Shown here in pieces: positions 22,584-46,640 of a stretch of DNA of 64,000 nt. The notes below the pieces were generated by a model, which made no database searches, was not told the DNA's origin, and saw nothing but the letters and a program-made list of their open reading frames with translations. This DNA comes from Diadema setosum (lineage: Eukaryota; Echinodermata; Echinoidea; Diadematoida; Diadematidae): the NCBI GenBank assembly GCA_033980235.1, contig CM067066.1, forward strand, positions 41,068,977-41,132,976. The letters are read 5' to 3'. A program made the translations under genes and the position numbers. Numbering within the stretch: position 1 is the first letter of the stretch; every line of letters starts with the position of its first letter.

Positions 22584-23662
22584 CTAAAGGCCGTGTCACA
22601 CCTTTCCGGGCAAGCTTCGCGGGCTTGTTGCGAGTAAGATTTTTCCAGCAGGCAGGAAAATCATCTCGTCCGTAGTTGCTCGGAGCTGCGCACGCCAGTC
22701 CGATTTACCTGCAGCCAAGTTTAGAGCATGACCAAAAGTTTTTCCGAGTGAGTCGCGGGGATTGCCTGCAGAGGTAGACGCAGAACGCCAGTAGGAAGCC
22801 CTTAAGGCCGTGTCACACCTTTCCGGGCAAGCCTTGCGTGCGACTTGCAAAGAACAATTTTGACTACCCGGAGGTCCCCGTAGATGATCCGCACATGACA
22901 GTACCTAGCATGTATCTCAACCGTAGTCGCCCGGAGGTGCGCACGCATATTTTTATTTTTTATTTTTATTTTTTTTTTACCCGCAACCGTGTTTAGGCCC
23001 TGTCACACCTTTCCGGGCAAGCTACTCGGGCTTGTTACGTGTAGGGATTTTCTAACATACCGGACATTCCTGAAGGCGGAAAAGGATTTGAGCGAGTCAG
23101 CGCATGTGTCTTACTTGCTGGACGCGCTCTACTTAAATTATACTAGTATCTGTGTGACCTTTGTACCAGTCGCGTGGGGGGCTGACAACTCAGTGAAGGA
23201 ATTCCTCTAATGGAATGGCTGAAATCCCACAGAATTTCATTATCTTGGCTGCATACGGGACTGCGAAGTACCTGCGTGGAAGTTGCCTGGGAAGTGCTGC
23301 CGCTAAGGGCCTCCTACTGGCGTTCTGCGTGGACCTCTACGGGCATTCCCGCGACTCACCCGGAAAAAGTTTTGGTCATGCTCAAAACTTGGCTGCGGTT
23401 AAATCGGACTTGCGTGAGCACCTCCGGGCAACTACGCGCTAGATACTGTCAGGTGCGGACCAACTGCGGAGAGCTCCGGGGAGTAAATTTGTTTCCCCGC
23501 AAGTCAAGCCGCAAAACTTCCCCCGTACGGTATGACAAGGCATGAATGAAATTTGCAAACATTCTTGTTCGTCCGCTGCAAATCTTCTACGTGCATGCTG
23601 GAAACTACCTCCTCGCCACAAGCCCGCGTAGCTTGCCCGGAACGGTGTGACATGGCCTTTAG
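22584..23662. mobile_element. TIR element with 'GTGTCACACCTTTCCGGGC' ends
   Basis: The left end CTAAAGGCCGTGTCACACC and its inverse GGTGTGACATGGCCTTTAG at the right bound 1,079 bp. The flanks CGGTAGC and CGGCAGC resemble a 7-bp target duplication with one mismatch. The same subterminal sequence recurs inside at 22804 and 22996, so the element contains partial internal copies. No transposase was recognised. Confidence 0.7.
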
Positions 23663-23713
23663 CGGCAGCTTCCTTGACGGTATAATAACTCTCAAGCCCA
23701 TCCATGGGTTTTT

Positions 23714-23897
23714 AGTTCAGTTACCAAAATGTGCAGATTGTCCAAAATGTGAAGGCAAATCCACTTTTAACTGCACATTTTGGTAACAGTTGATCCCATC
23801 TTATAGGTGCACTATCAGCACAATTTGGAACATCTTTTTTTTTTTTTAAACCAAAATGTGCATTTACCAAAATGTGCAATTTACCAAAATGTGCCGT
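23714..23897. repeat. Foldback of the TTACCAAAATGTGCA motif (right)
   Basis: Three direct copies (ACCAAAATGTGCA near 23720, 23852 and 23866-23892) and an inverse GCACATTTTGGTAAC near 23774 are present. With the left foldback, these flank the TIR element. Confidence 0.75.
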
Positions 23898-24429
23898 AAC
23901 AGACGTACATGTATATAAAATGTGGTGTTGCCGCAGAAAATGTTAAGAATCTCATCTAGAGAGCGCGTAATGACGAGGAGATTTGATTAGGACGCACCAG
24001 TCATGAGGAGACTCAAAAGCTCAACAGGTAAACTCCTCCACAATCACAGCAGCGCACAATGTACCAAGTGAACTGATGACGGTAACCAGAAGTCATCGCA
24101 CACTCATCTTCTTCTGCTCCTTCATTCTTGTATGGACAATGTCACCCGTTTGTTGGCTATTGCTAGTCACATAGGGCGAACCACGAGAGCTTCACGGCAT
24201 CAATCACCCGTGAGGGTATAGGTAACGACGTAGGTAAACTATACTTGATTTCTTTATGACAGACACAAGGAGGGAGTTCTGTAAATTATGACATATGATT
24301 TCCAAGTGTAATTCCATTGTGGAAATTTGAACGGTTCCATACTTTAGATTAAAAAAAAAAAAGAATTTGTCAGAAGGAAAAAAAAAAGGTCGCAGTTTAT
24401 TTGAAGCCCGTGTTAAGAGAGAGAGGGAG

Positions 24430-24662
24430 AGAGAAGGTCTTCTTTAACCAGGGAAGCTTCTTCAGTGTTGCCACTGCTCTACCAGAGGGCCCTGCCTTTA
24501 TTATTACACTAGCGTTGTCAGGTACCCATCTATATACCTGGGTCGAGAGGGACTCGGTGGATCAAAACCTCTTGTCCAAGGGCGTAAGCACTGGGCGGGA
24601 ATCAAACTGTATGAGTCCCCCGGTGAGGAGTGTGGAGTCTTTTCCATTTTGCCATAGCACTG
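24430..24662 (-). mobile_element. tRNA-derived SINE
   Basis: On the minus strand it starts GTGCTATGGCAAAATGG, followed by a B-box-like GTTTGATTCCC. It then has the body TTGGACAAGAGGTTTTGATC and the tail GGCAGGGCCCTCTGGTAGAG ... CTGAAGAAGCTTCCCTGG. The order matches the plus-strand copy at 46641-46860. This is a Pol III-type retroposon, not a functional tRNA. Confidence 0.7.
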
Positions 24663-24784
24663 CAACGTTCCTTTGTTTCCTTGTTTTTCATTTTTCCCAA
24701 TTGGCTATATGGGTATAGCCCCCTCTGGATAGCCCACAAAAGCTTGTCTCCATGGGGTCCAGTTGGGAGTATATAGGCCTACTT

Positions 24785-25428
24785 CGGGCGGACCACTTCA
24801 TCGGGCTATGCATCCTGTTTTGTGCAAGTAATGAATAAAACGGGATCTTTTACGTTCGTGTTTTGTGACTCTCCCACACACACGGGACCTACATTCTTTT
24901 TTGTCCTATCCGAGGGACAGAGTATCTTGCCTCTACGAGATGGCATATACTGTAGCATGATAACGCACAACATTGCTCAGTATAAACCCGCATATACAGG
25001 GCCGGCGCAGTGTTTTCAAAAGTGTGGGGGGCCCACTTCCGGGTTTTATGAGCTAACAAGCAAAAAAATAAAAAATAAAAAATAAAAAATAAAGGTCCTC
25101 AGCTCATTCTCTCCCCTCCCATTTCCGGGTGTTATAAAAAAAAAAAAACCGTCTTCAGAGAAAACACATAACCTAACCTTTACCGCCGCCATACTTCAAG
25201 ATCTCTATCTATTTCTATGTTAGTGCCACTTACGTACTTCCGGGTTGAAAAAAGTGTGGGGGCCCAAACTGATGACACCTTATGTATTTCTTTGTATGGT
25301 GCACAAAAAGTGTGGAGGCCCGAGCCCCCACAGCTGCGCCGGCCCTGATATAATAATAGTAACCGACTCCCGAACACGAGCCATTCGATTAAAAACATAC
25401 GCTACCAACTGAGCCACCTCGCCGCTCT
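24785..25428 (-). mobile_element. tRNA-derived SINE-like element split by a MITE
   Basis: The minus-strand head at about 25428-25360 has GAGGTGGCTCAGTTGGTAGC, with an A-box match TGGCTCAGTTGG, then GTGTTCGGGAGTC in the B-box position. The body resumes beyond the MITE (24996 downward) with CTCTGTCCCTCGGATAGGAC and GGTCCCGTGTGTGTGGGAG. The interruption is an insertion (24997-25347) flanked by ATATA on both sides. Confidence 0.6.
24997..25347. mobile_element. MITE with CAGGGCCGGCGCAG ends
   Basis: Perfect 14-bp inverted ends, CAGGGCCGGCGCAG and CTGCGCCGGCCCTG, are flanked by ATATA (24992-24996 and 25348-25352). Inside are GTGTGGGGGCCC words, CTTCCGGGTT repeats and A-rich tracts. Ends starting CAGGG with a 5-bp target duplication suggest the hAT5 type; no coding sequence is present. 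Confidence 0.8.
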
Positions 25429-28400
25429 CAACCGGACGGTGTTGTCCAAAGATTGTTCTTCGGTCTCCTGCCATGATACTTACTTATCAAAGGTTTGTCC
25501 GTCGTTAGCCGGTTAGTTGCACAATTTCCAGCATTCATAAGTGTAAGATGACGCACCATAGTTGCTGACATGTTTGAGCGTAATCTAAACCCGTTATTCT
25601 TCTCGATGCGAATCTTTTGTTCAGGAAAACAAATTGATTTACTGGACAGATTAAGGGACAGTCATGTTGTTGGTACTAGGCAAAGAGAGATCTGTTGAGA
25701 TAGGGCTGCATGGATGCAGGGGTTCATGAGTTTGATTAGTTTTGTCAATTTTTGCATAGTTTGGTGCATAGCTTTTGTTGAAAATCCTCTAGAAATTGGC
25801 TCATATTGCACCAAAGAGCCTTTCGTTACTTGGACCTCGGTCGTGAAGGGCATGGAGTTCGCTAGTTCGTATTGAGAGAGTTTGGCGTTATGAGACTGCT
25901 CCATACATTTTTATCTGAAAGAAAATGAGGAGAGCTATGAGCCGCAAAATAGCTTTGTCCCACCATTCCCGCCAGCCATCATCTCGCAGAAGGCCACTAA
26001 GCAGCTATAGCAAACAACAGGCGTTTTCAATCTCTTTGTAAAGAGACACTGCAGAATTTTCAGAGCTCTCTCACTACGTTTACTCGAACTTCTTAGCGTC
26101 ATTCGTATCAAGTTACACGTAATCATGCACACATTGACAAACCTTTGATAAGGGAATGATACCGATATCACAATGCAATCTCCCCTCGACACCAAGGACC
26201 TGCCTACGCCACCACTGTCCGAACAAACTTTGACAATGTTTGAGATACGATCCATGGCAGACGTTTCGGCTCAAATCTTAACTATGAAAACCGTTTTACC
26301 GACAACAATTTAATAAGAGAGTGAATTTTGACAATGTCGAATATAAAAAAAACCCCGAAATCACTTTAAAGTGCTCTTGAAATTTGATTTAGAATACACA
26401 GATAAGTTTTTTTTTCTCATCTTTTCTCATTCGTTTGTTTTGCTCTTTCGCCATGGACTCTCGACACGTTTTTTATTCTTTACAGTAAGTATAGTCATTA
26501 TAAAAAACATTAACATTTCTTTTATGATAGATGGAAATTACTGTATATAGCCCTCACTTTAATTATTTTTTTTGTTAATCATTCTGTTGTCAGTATATGT
26601 ATATCATCATTCATACTCATCAGGAGCTCATCGACCGCTGTTGAGAATAACGATTTAAACTGTATGCTGATAGCATTATAGATACTTCTCATGATAACAA
26701 TCATAGTATATTATGATGCTCACAAGGACAATAAAAACTTGTCACGCAAAAACTCCAAAATATAAGATTCTAAAGCAACAAAAAGTTGTTACACACATTA
26801 TATCAAAGAAATTGGAGAGAGAGAGAGAGAGAGAGAGAGATCAAATCTATACAAAATTGAAAGAACTAAGTTCTCTCAAGTTGTCCAAAATTGTCCAATT
26901 ATTTATCCAAAGTGTGCACATTATTTCTCTAGCGTTGGATGGGGATACCACCTCCCACTCCCTCCTCCGTTATGCCCTTTTCCTATAGATTTAGTACACT
27001 TTTAGATTGACAGATTTCCAAATGTTTTATTTAAGTGTGCATCAGATCTATTACTTCTAATAGATCTAAAAAGTTCCCCAGTCTCCTTTTTATTTACCTT
27101 TTCCCTGCTCGGTTCCCAGTCATTGATTTCGACTCTGCACACTTTGGGAATTGATAATTTTCCGAATATTTCACCAAAAGTGTGCACCAGATCGCTGAAT
27201 TTCAGGTCTAAAAATGCAGAATCTTCCTCGTGTGGGAGGGGGATACCCCCCCCCCCCCAACACCCTCCCCCTGACTCGGTCGCTCCGTTCCCTCGCACAG
27301 GTATTGCAACTCCAAGTTCCTCCCCCTCCCATTTTCCTGCTCTTTCTCTCGGTCGCTCCTCTCTCTCGCACACATTTCCCGTGTTTTTTTTTTTTTCGGT
27401 TGGTAGAATGAATACATGGTTCACGTTCAAGAGAGATACACTCAGAGGTATACAAAAGAGATGGCAGAGACGCCAGATCTAAATCCCCTCCATTGCTGTG
27501 GAGGTGATACTATTAACATACACAGTCATGTGTAGGGTGTGACAACGAAAGGTGCTATTGAAAGTACAAATCAAGCAAACACAAAAGATGTATAGGAGCA
27601 AGTGTACAGCACTGGACACTGAAAATAGCAATACAGAGTAGGCTACAGTATCAAGATTCAAAATTCATCTGCTACAATCGGAATCTACAGTTAAATTACC
27701 AACAAATTGACTGGAAAAGGTCTACCAAGATCCTTGACACAAACATAATGCAATATAAACAACCAAATTGCAAAAATACAACAAGAACGTGGTAAAGGAC
27801 ACAAAATAATCAGAGCCCTAAATGAGTGGGGCTACCTATGGAGGCGCACACCAAAAACAAAACACAACAAAACAACAATAACAAAAACCCGTCATGTCTT
27901 ACAAACATTGTACTGCGAGTATTATCGTTCTCCTCACTTGCAACGATAAAACATATGGAAATTTTGTATGGGAGAACAGTTACGTTCCGGTGGTGTATCA
28001 ATCGAATATACGGAACGGATCCTTCGGGGAAGACAATGAACATAAATTTATTTGCAACATATAAGGACTTTCATGGTATGTCTGGAAATTACTGAACCTG
28101 GCTGATGGTAATGATCTGAGGTAACTCGACATGCGAAGTAATAATCATTAGGAAACAGGTTCCACAGTCACTTTAATACATTTTGAGAAAATTGCATTTG
28201 GAAAGGCAGCATAAAAATCACGTGATCTCTTATACATGCCTATAGTTCTTTTATTGGGTTTGTACATCATTCGATAATCTGGTAAACTGGTACTAGGCAC
28301 AGGAATACATTAGATTTCTTAAGTCTTTTTCTTCTTCTTTTTCGCCCCTTCTTCTTTTTCTTCTTCTTCGCTTCTTCTTCTTCTTCTAATTATGATGATA

Positions 28401-30440
28401 ATGATGGTGATGATGATGATGAAGATGACGATGATGATTATTATTATTATTTCTGTTATTATTGTTATCATCATTTTTATTTATTCATTCATTTATTCAT
28501 TTATTTATTTATTTATGTATTTTCTCTTTTTCGCGTTCCACGTGTCGCAAAGTCCTCCTGAGTGTTACACAAGCTTCCAAAGTACAACATAATTTCAACT
28601 TGTAACCTCCTCTTAAAAACAAGATATCTACTCAATCTAGGAAGTATTGGCACTTTCATATTGACCATGAAAAGAAATGCAAGTGCCTGTAATTAATTCT
28701 AGTCATTTAAACATACAATGCCAGGTTGACGAGATTTTGCCTTTAAAGGTGCACTGGGTCTTTATCTGCTTTAAACTGTCAACCGTATGATAGCTGATTG
28801 TTCTCCGCGGGAAAAATGATTTACGAAGTTCTTTCACTTGTTGTTGTTGTTTTGATAATTATTCTCATGTAAAGTAATATATATTTGACTAAGATTAAGG
28901 TGCAAATATTCAAATTTAACCACAACCAATCATGACCACCACAACAACAGTACCATATGCAATGTCAAATGATATACATGTTATAGTTTAGAATGATACA
29001 AAGAGAATTGTTTGGAGTTTCAACGAATGGGAGAAAAGATGTTACAACACAAAATTTTCACATTTTCAATCATCTTTGTACCTCTATTTTTTTTTCTTTG
29101 CAACACCCTGATTTTTTCCCCAAACAATTATTATAATATTCCAATTATTATATTATTATAATTATGTCACTTGTTCTGTTAACTTAAAGAGAGAAAAAAA
29201 AATCACATTTAGGAGCAGAATTTTATGACGTCTGATAATGCTTCTACTTCATAATGCGCCTGAAGTCATATTGGTGTATATTTGCAGTTTGCATACCATT
29301 TACAGTGCTATACCATGTACGCGAACTTCCATCTAGGCATCGAACGCACTGCCACTATATATCAATGCCGTATACGGGATGCAGGGAAAGGAAAGGCTAA
29401 TAATATTCATAACCGGATTGAGGAAACAGAAACAGGAAACTTTTCGACATGGTTTAGTTTCTTTTTAAAACACGAACACTAATTGGTCAACATGTCACCA
29501 GTCGAGTTACTTCAATATGTGATGTGTGGACATCTTTGAGTACACCAGAGGGTACGGTACAAGTGTGTTTGTTTGTGTGTGTTTGTTTGTTTGTTTGTTT
29601 GTGTGTGTGTGTGTGTGTATGCTTACGCGTGTCTGTATGGAGATGTGTCTCTGTGTATACCTTAAAGGAAGGGGACAAAAATCATACAGGACGGGTTTTT
29701 CACCTCGTTCTTTACGAAGTGATATGAAGTTGGATATCAGTTATACGTGAGTCGGTTGTGACTCATGTATGCACTAAACATCCATTTAATGTTATGTACA
29801 GACATAAAATTTGGGGGACAGAGTGATTCTAAAAAAAAAGGGGGGGGGGGAGGATGATACACACCTAATATCCTCTGGCGGTCTCACCAGGCCTTTATGA
29901 AGACAAATTTTGATAAGAAACATATGAAATATAAAATCAAGTAGATAAGCAAAAAAAAAACAAAAAACAAAAAACAAAAAAACAAAAAACAAACAAACAA
30001 ACAAACAAAAACCAACCAACAGCAGCAACAACAGAACAGAACAAAACGAAACAATAAACTAGATAAACAAACGAAATATCTGAGAAAACCAGAAGCAATC
30101 GACATTAAGTCTCATTCTTTCTGGTAATACTAACAAAGGTTTAGTTATCATATTTCGTAATGTCTTCTAGATACAGGTATGATGAAAAACAAGGTGTGTT
30201 CCCGTTATAGAAATAAACGACAAATAGCTAACGTATAAGGCAGTGTCGCTTGAAAACGCCTGTAAAGAGAGAGGGAAAAATAGAAAGAGGGCATATATTA
30301 TTGACATCCAAAGGAAGATAAAACGTGTGTTTAGTTGATCAAGATGAGATGCTGCTTATTTCCCCGGTAATACACATTGCCTGTTTTGGGGCTTCAGCTC
30401 ATTTCTGTCTATAACCATGAGAAGTAGCCTACTAGGCGAG
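25429..30440. other. Intergenic region with simple repeats
   Basis: No gene was recognised. It contains (GA)n at 26812-26842, a poly-C/T-rich stretch at 27240-27400, (TTC)n at 28320-28388, (ATG)n/(ATT)n at 28392-28515, (TTTG/TG)n at 29565-29620 and (CAAA)n at 29950-30012. At 26890-27215 a decayed tandem unit recurs two or three times, with words AAAGTGTGCAC, TTTAAGTGTGCATCAGATC and AAAAGTGTGCACCAGATC. Confidence 0.5.
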
Positions 30441-30448
30441 CCTCCTTG

Positions 30449-30560
30449 CTATATAACCAGGGAGGTGGAATTCCCTGCTAGAACCGTGTCGTGTCGTCAT
30501 GTAAACCCACGTTCTCAATTACGTCATCGCCTCTAGAGCTCCGATGAAAGATGGTAAGTA
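30449..30560 (+). promoter_or_regulatory. Promoter-like module (TATA, CRE, donor)
   Basis: A TATA-like CTATATAAC lies at 30449-30457, an ATF/CREB-type TTACGTCA at about 30519-30526, and a strong splice donor ATG/GTAAGTAAG at 30554. This could be the start of a transcript with a non-coding first exon spliced to the aquaporin exon 1.5 kb downstream. Nothing connects them except spacing and strand. Confidence 0.25.
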
Positions 30561-32076
30561 AGTGAGGGAAGGCATTTCAGTGGGCACACCTCGATCGTGG
30601 CTGCATAGCTTCTTCTGCCTTCTGAAAATCATGCATATATTATCCGTCTGAGAAGAATTTGGCTATGGAAATTGCGCCCTTGAGATAAGTTTACATCCCT
30701 TAGAGGAAAGGCGTCGTCTTAGAGATGTCAAATAGACATAGGCACACCATTGGGAAAGGAGAGTTGGACTCACAATCACAATCATGATCTCCCTAAGCAT
30801 TATTCTTATTCTGACAAGTGTTAAAGGGAATGTAGTAGTTTCCTCATATATGAATGAGCAACATATGGCTCACTGGAATGTGTTTGGTACAAACTTGATT
30901 TTTTCTTTCAATCTACTTGCTCCGATGTTGTCAAAACCATGTTTTATTTTTCTGTCAGCTAACCATATGATCTTATTGCTTTGCTCACTTATCTATTATC
31001 ATTACTCTTTTTCTCTCTCTTTTGAGGGGATGTCGTGTTTAAACGATATCCTTGATTGGCTGGGAGGCTAGAGGGAAGCATTTAAAAGGGTTGAAGATTC
31101 AGTCAGGAAGAAATAACAAGATACAGATCTATCGAAGCGTCACTGGCTTGACGACATCAAATTATTCTGGGGAAAGCGGGAGAAAAAAAAAATGATTTCA
31201 CATCTTGGTAAGATTGAATTCAAATATGTCCTTCAAGATATCAATTTTGACATTATTGTACTCAATGTTGACCTGATAGATTCAAACCGTTTCGTTCACA
31301 TTTTCATCTATTCATTTAAATTTTCATGAATGAAGAAGTTCTTCACAGATGTGTAAGAGAGGACAACAATATGATTAAACGTTGTACGTCAATTCGTGTT
31401 GATAATAAACGGAAATCCCAACTTGACTATCTCTTTCACATTGATTAAATTTCCTTTTGAAAATCATGTCTGTAGGGTCTTGTCAAATAACTCATACAAA
31501 TTCTTAAAAATTAGATCTGTGCACACGTGTATCAAATGTATTTCGTCATTTGAAGATGATTATTGTGATGCTGCTTGTTTAAATGATACGTTCTGCGGGA
31601 AGAGATCTCGGTCTACAATGGTATAGTGAAGAAACGCTACTCAGGCTAGTAGGCTACACAGATGGTTGCAGTCTATGATCTTGTATCTTCGTTTGTGATT
31701 ACATACCCGTGGGCTGCTTTGCAACCGAAATGAATTCGTGCCTGTGAATCGACAATCAGCCGCTCGACCCAGATTTAGGAGCACGCCCGGCGATTTGCGA
31801 CGGCATTATTTGCGCCCCTAGTGTTTGAGATGATCCCTGAGCTCACACGTCCAAAGTCTAGTCTAGTCACGCGTTGCAATGTGTACCTAGCTCAGCGACG
31901 GGACAGCGCTTTGCTCAGTTGGTTTACAGCAGAAGATCTTCTCTCTCATGTGCTGGGATAAAGATCTTTCGAAGGCTCAAAGAATATATTCACATTTATA
32001 TTCAGCTTCGAGAAGGGGTTTTTATACGGAAGTCAATTTGCCACAGTAAAAATACGTTCAGCAGCTTTCTCCGAAA

Positions 32077-43266
<11,190 letters not shown>

Positions 43267-43555
43267 TCGGGATTTGATGTGTATCCGCCTGTGATCTGGA
43301 TAAAGAAAACGATTCCATTCCGATCATCATTCTATCCATCTGAAGTCGTTGTATCAAAAAAAAAAAAAAAGAGAGTTCCATAGTAATTCATGTACAGTGG
43401 GGCAAAATTAAATCCAAAACACTTTGGTCTTGTTGATGTATTGCACTTTTGCCGAAGGCTTTAGGTTGATTTGAATGCATCATAATACGAGTGTCTCATA
43501 TTTATTCACTTTGGATCTTAGCTGGTATGACACTCCTTGGATTTATTCACAGAAT

Positions 43556-43561
43556 AATAAA
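43556..43561 (+). terminator. Candidate polyadenylation signal of the aquaporin short form
   Basis: AATAAA lies about 290 bp past the stop codon TAG at 43264-43266. Confidence 0.45.
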
Positions 43562-43923
43562 CATCTAAAATAATGTAATACCAAGTAAAGGAATCTCATG
43601 CTAGCCAATTTCAAGTCACTTTCTGACTTTAATTTGTGCATCCTAATGGAAGTTTGAGCACAATCTGTATCATAAATATTTATCATCTATGCAAAATGTT
43701 CATGCTATGACCACTGTCGCTGAAGTCAAACAATAAGCATAAAATCTGTGAGGTAAGTTATTAAACTTCAGATGGGGAATTCATGACATGTTAATAAGAT
43801 ATATCTTCTTTACTTGTTATCATTTATGAAGTCATTTTAAAAGTATAGCTATCTTGAATGTCCTTTTTCAAAAATAATTGCATGAAAGCCATTTTCAACT
43901 GATCAGTGTCTGTGTTAAAACAG

Positions 43924-44022
43924 GTAATGTATGCATCGCATGGACAGTATATCAAGAAAGACTACCGTCGACTGGATACTATAACCTTTGACCTGAATTC
44001 CTCCCCGTACTCGGCGAGAGCT
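43924..44022 (+). CDS. Candidate alternative aquaporin exon (33 codons)
   Basis: A 99-bp open segment lies between AAACAG and GTGAGT, phase 0 at both ends, 658 bp past the aquaporin stop. It begins VMYASHGQYIKKDYRRLD and ends SSPYSARA, with four tyrosines and a basic patch. Phase fits both donor-like sites in exon 3. No transcript evidence is available; it could instead belong to an unseen gene. Confidence 0.45.
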
Positions 44023-45474
44023 GTGAGTGTTTTTAGCTTACAATGTTCATTAACTTCCAAGTCGCCATTCATATTTTATACTCACAGTTTTTTTATTTCA
44101 CCTTTTCTTTTAACACTGCTTTGAAAACTAGAGTCATGAGAGCACTCAAAAGTCAAAGTGTGTGTATATTATAGTGTGGAATGATATCATTGCAAGCAAT
44201 ATTATTATTATTGATATCATTATTATTATTGATATCATTGCAAGCAATTATTCCTGCCCATACACATTTGCAGATTTCACTCACGAAATCATTCCATGTT
44301 GCTTTGAAAAGACGAAAAGTTCAATCCTGTTGATCTAACAGTATCAGGTTTTCTATGCCTTCATTCGGGCGTATACACGATAATGAATAGAATAATCAAT
44401 TAATCAACGTATCAATTCGCTTTATTGTTAATTTCTCTTCACACGATTTATATATCCAGTCATAATGTGCTCATGTGGTTGAAGCCAACGATCATTCTGT
44501 ATAAATAAGCTTGTCTGTCATTATGCAATCAATACATGTACATCAGTGTAGTTACTCATTTTGGACAAAGTACATCTTCGAGTCAAACCTTTGTGTGTAA
44601 ACTAGTCTTTTATTATCACGATTAATGATGTGTGCAGTACATACTCGCTTGTCGACATATCCATATTGCTGCTCAAACGGGTATAGTAGTCATATACTCC
44701 GCAAGAACTTTCACTTTATGCAAACTTTGACCAGAAGATGACAACGACATACGCTACACTTTACCATGCTTAAAACATTGATTGGCAGCGTTTCATTTTC
44801 TCTTCGGCAAGGCCGAACCAGTCGCCCTGAATTACAAATTTGAGATATGCAAACATTGATTTCATGATAGCAATATTTTATGTATAACATTCATGTCATG
44901 TCATAGTTAATCAATTGAACTTGTGTTAACTGACTTTGTATGAACCATCCCGTTATAGGCTGCTTCCTTGACAGGTTTGATATTATCGCATCGTAAAATG
45001 ATCGCTAAAATTGACCATGGCACTAGTTCCCAGAGGATTATAAGGTCAAATTCTGTGAACGCAATGGAGAGCAAACGAACAATACATATACACACACACA
45101 CACACACACACATACGCACACACAACAAACTTATTTGCACACGTCGACCTTCGCTGAGATAAGTGTCCAAAATAATCTATAATCTATTTGTGGTTACATG
45201 TTTTAATTGTTGCTCCCAGGATGTGCAAACATACGATTCACCTTCGCAATATAAAGGTATACCTTGACAGAAATGCGGCAACATAAATATATTTTGTAGC
45301 AAACTTCGACGACGATTTCATGTAGATAACATTGCAAGTCATGTGTTTGCAATATAATGTACAAACATTACCTATAGAACTTATGTACCATCATAACATA
45401 GCGCTTTATTATGATGAAGTCGAGAGAGTTTAAAATTTGATTGTGATATGAGCACAATGTCTGCATTTTTAGAC
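44023..45474. other. Non-coding stretch downstream of the aquaporin
   Basis: It contains a small (ATT)n/GATATCATT repeat at 44205-44250 and (AC)n at 45091-45124. No gene was recognised. Confidence 0.4.
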
Positions 45475-45925
45475 CGGATGTTTTACCCACCATATTACTG
45501 TTGCCCCCAGCTAGACAAGCACGAGTGGTACAGCCTACGAGCTAGACGTAAAGTATGACAGGTCCATGACCTAAACACTAGGTAAAACAAACCCACGAGC
45601 TAAACACTAGGCAAATAAGGCCCTTGAGCTCAACACAAGGCAAATGTGGCCCACAAAGGGTTTGCAGTGCGACACTATACAATATCGATGACGTACATTA
45701 ATTACCGTGATGTAATGTCCAGTTCGTCGGCTTTTTTGCGAAGTGTTGAACTCGTGGGAATTATTTTCCTTTAGTGTATACCTCGTGGACCGTATAGCTA
45801 GTGTGCCTTGGCTGTATAACTCGTGAGTGACTCGTAGACAGCATGACTCGTGGGCCTTGGCTGTATTACTCGTGAGTGACTCGTAGACAACATAACTCGT
45901 GGATGTCGAGCTCGTGACGTGCACC
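45475..45925. repeat. Inverted CACGAG / CTCGTG-rich element
   Basis: The left part repeats CACGAG and ACGAGCTA(G/A)AC words with ACACTAGG(T/C)AAA. The right part repeats their inverse: CTCGTGGGCCTTGGCTGTAT, ACTCGTGAGTGACTCGTAGA. A 64-bp unit on the right is tandemly duplicated (about 45800-45900). It is probably a foldback transposon; ends were not defined. Confidence 0.55.
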
Positions 45926-46640
45926 CCTTTGATTTAAAACAGGTATTTAGCAACGTCAGGATAAAAGACATGACAGAGAATATACATCAGAGAAAACAGT
46001 GTGTGCAATAACAGGGTATGCTGAAGAAATGAGGTCAATGTGTTTCTTTATTATCATCATAATTATCCTATTGCAGTGTTCGCGACTGTACACGGAGTAA
46101 ACGTTTGATGTGTTATGCAGATCACAGTTTTTCCGAAAGTTGATACCATGCATACGAGCTGGTAGAACACAAGATAATTTCTTTTCAAAGATAGACATTT
46201 TAAGCATTAACAAAGAACAAACTTCCAACCGCTGAAGCCTTCATCCAATAAGTGCGTACCGCCTTTAGAGATTTTGTGTCTATTCATTTTTGTGTTCGTA
46301 AGTGCTCTATACCATGGATTTCCCATTTGTCTTCCATTGTTGTCTGATTATGAAGTTGTCAAACATATTTTACTCTTTTTTATAGGTATTAATTCTGGCA
46401 TCAGCACATTGTCTGTTGTCACCTCTCATTTGTGTTTTTTGAAAAGAACGTCTGTCTTGCTTTCAGGAGTATGTGTGTGTGTTTCAGTGATGACCTTTGA
46501 TGTATCATTTTATAAAGTATATATAGTGTCATTGAATGCATATCCTTTCAGAGAACGTCGCATTTCCACAACCCACATTCTATCTCCCAAAAATAAATAT
46601 GCAAATATTACATAATATTCTATAAAGGACTCTATTTGTA

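Noticed and set aside
27002..27482. Opposing frames of 119 and 142 codons
   Set aside because: Low-complexity poly-C/CT-rich sequence with a decayed repeat; no splice sites or domains supporting either strand.
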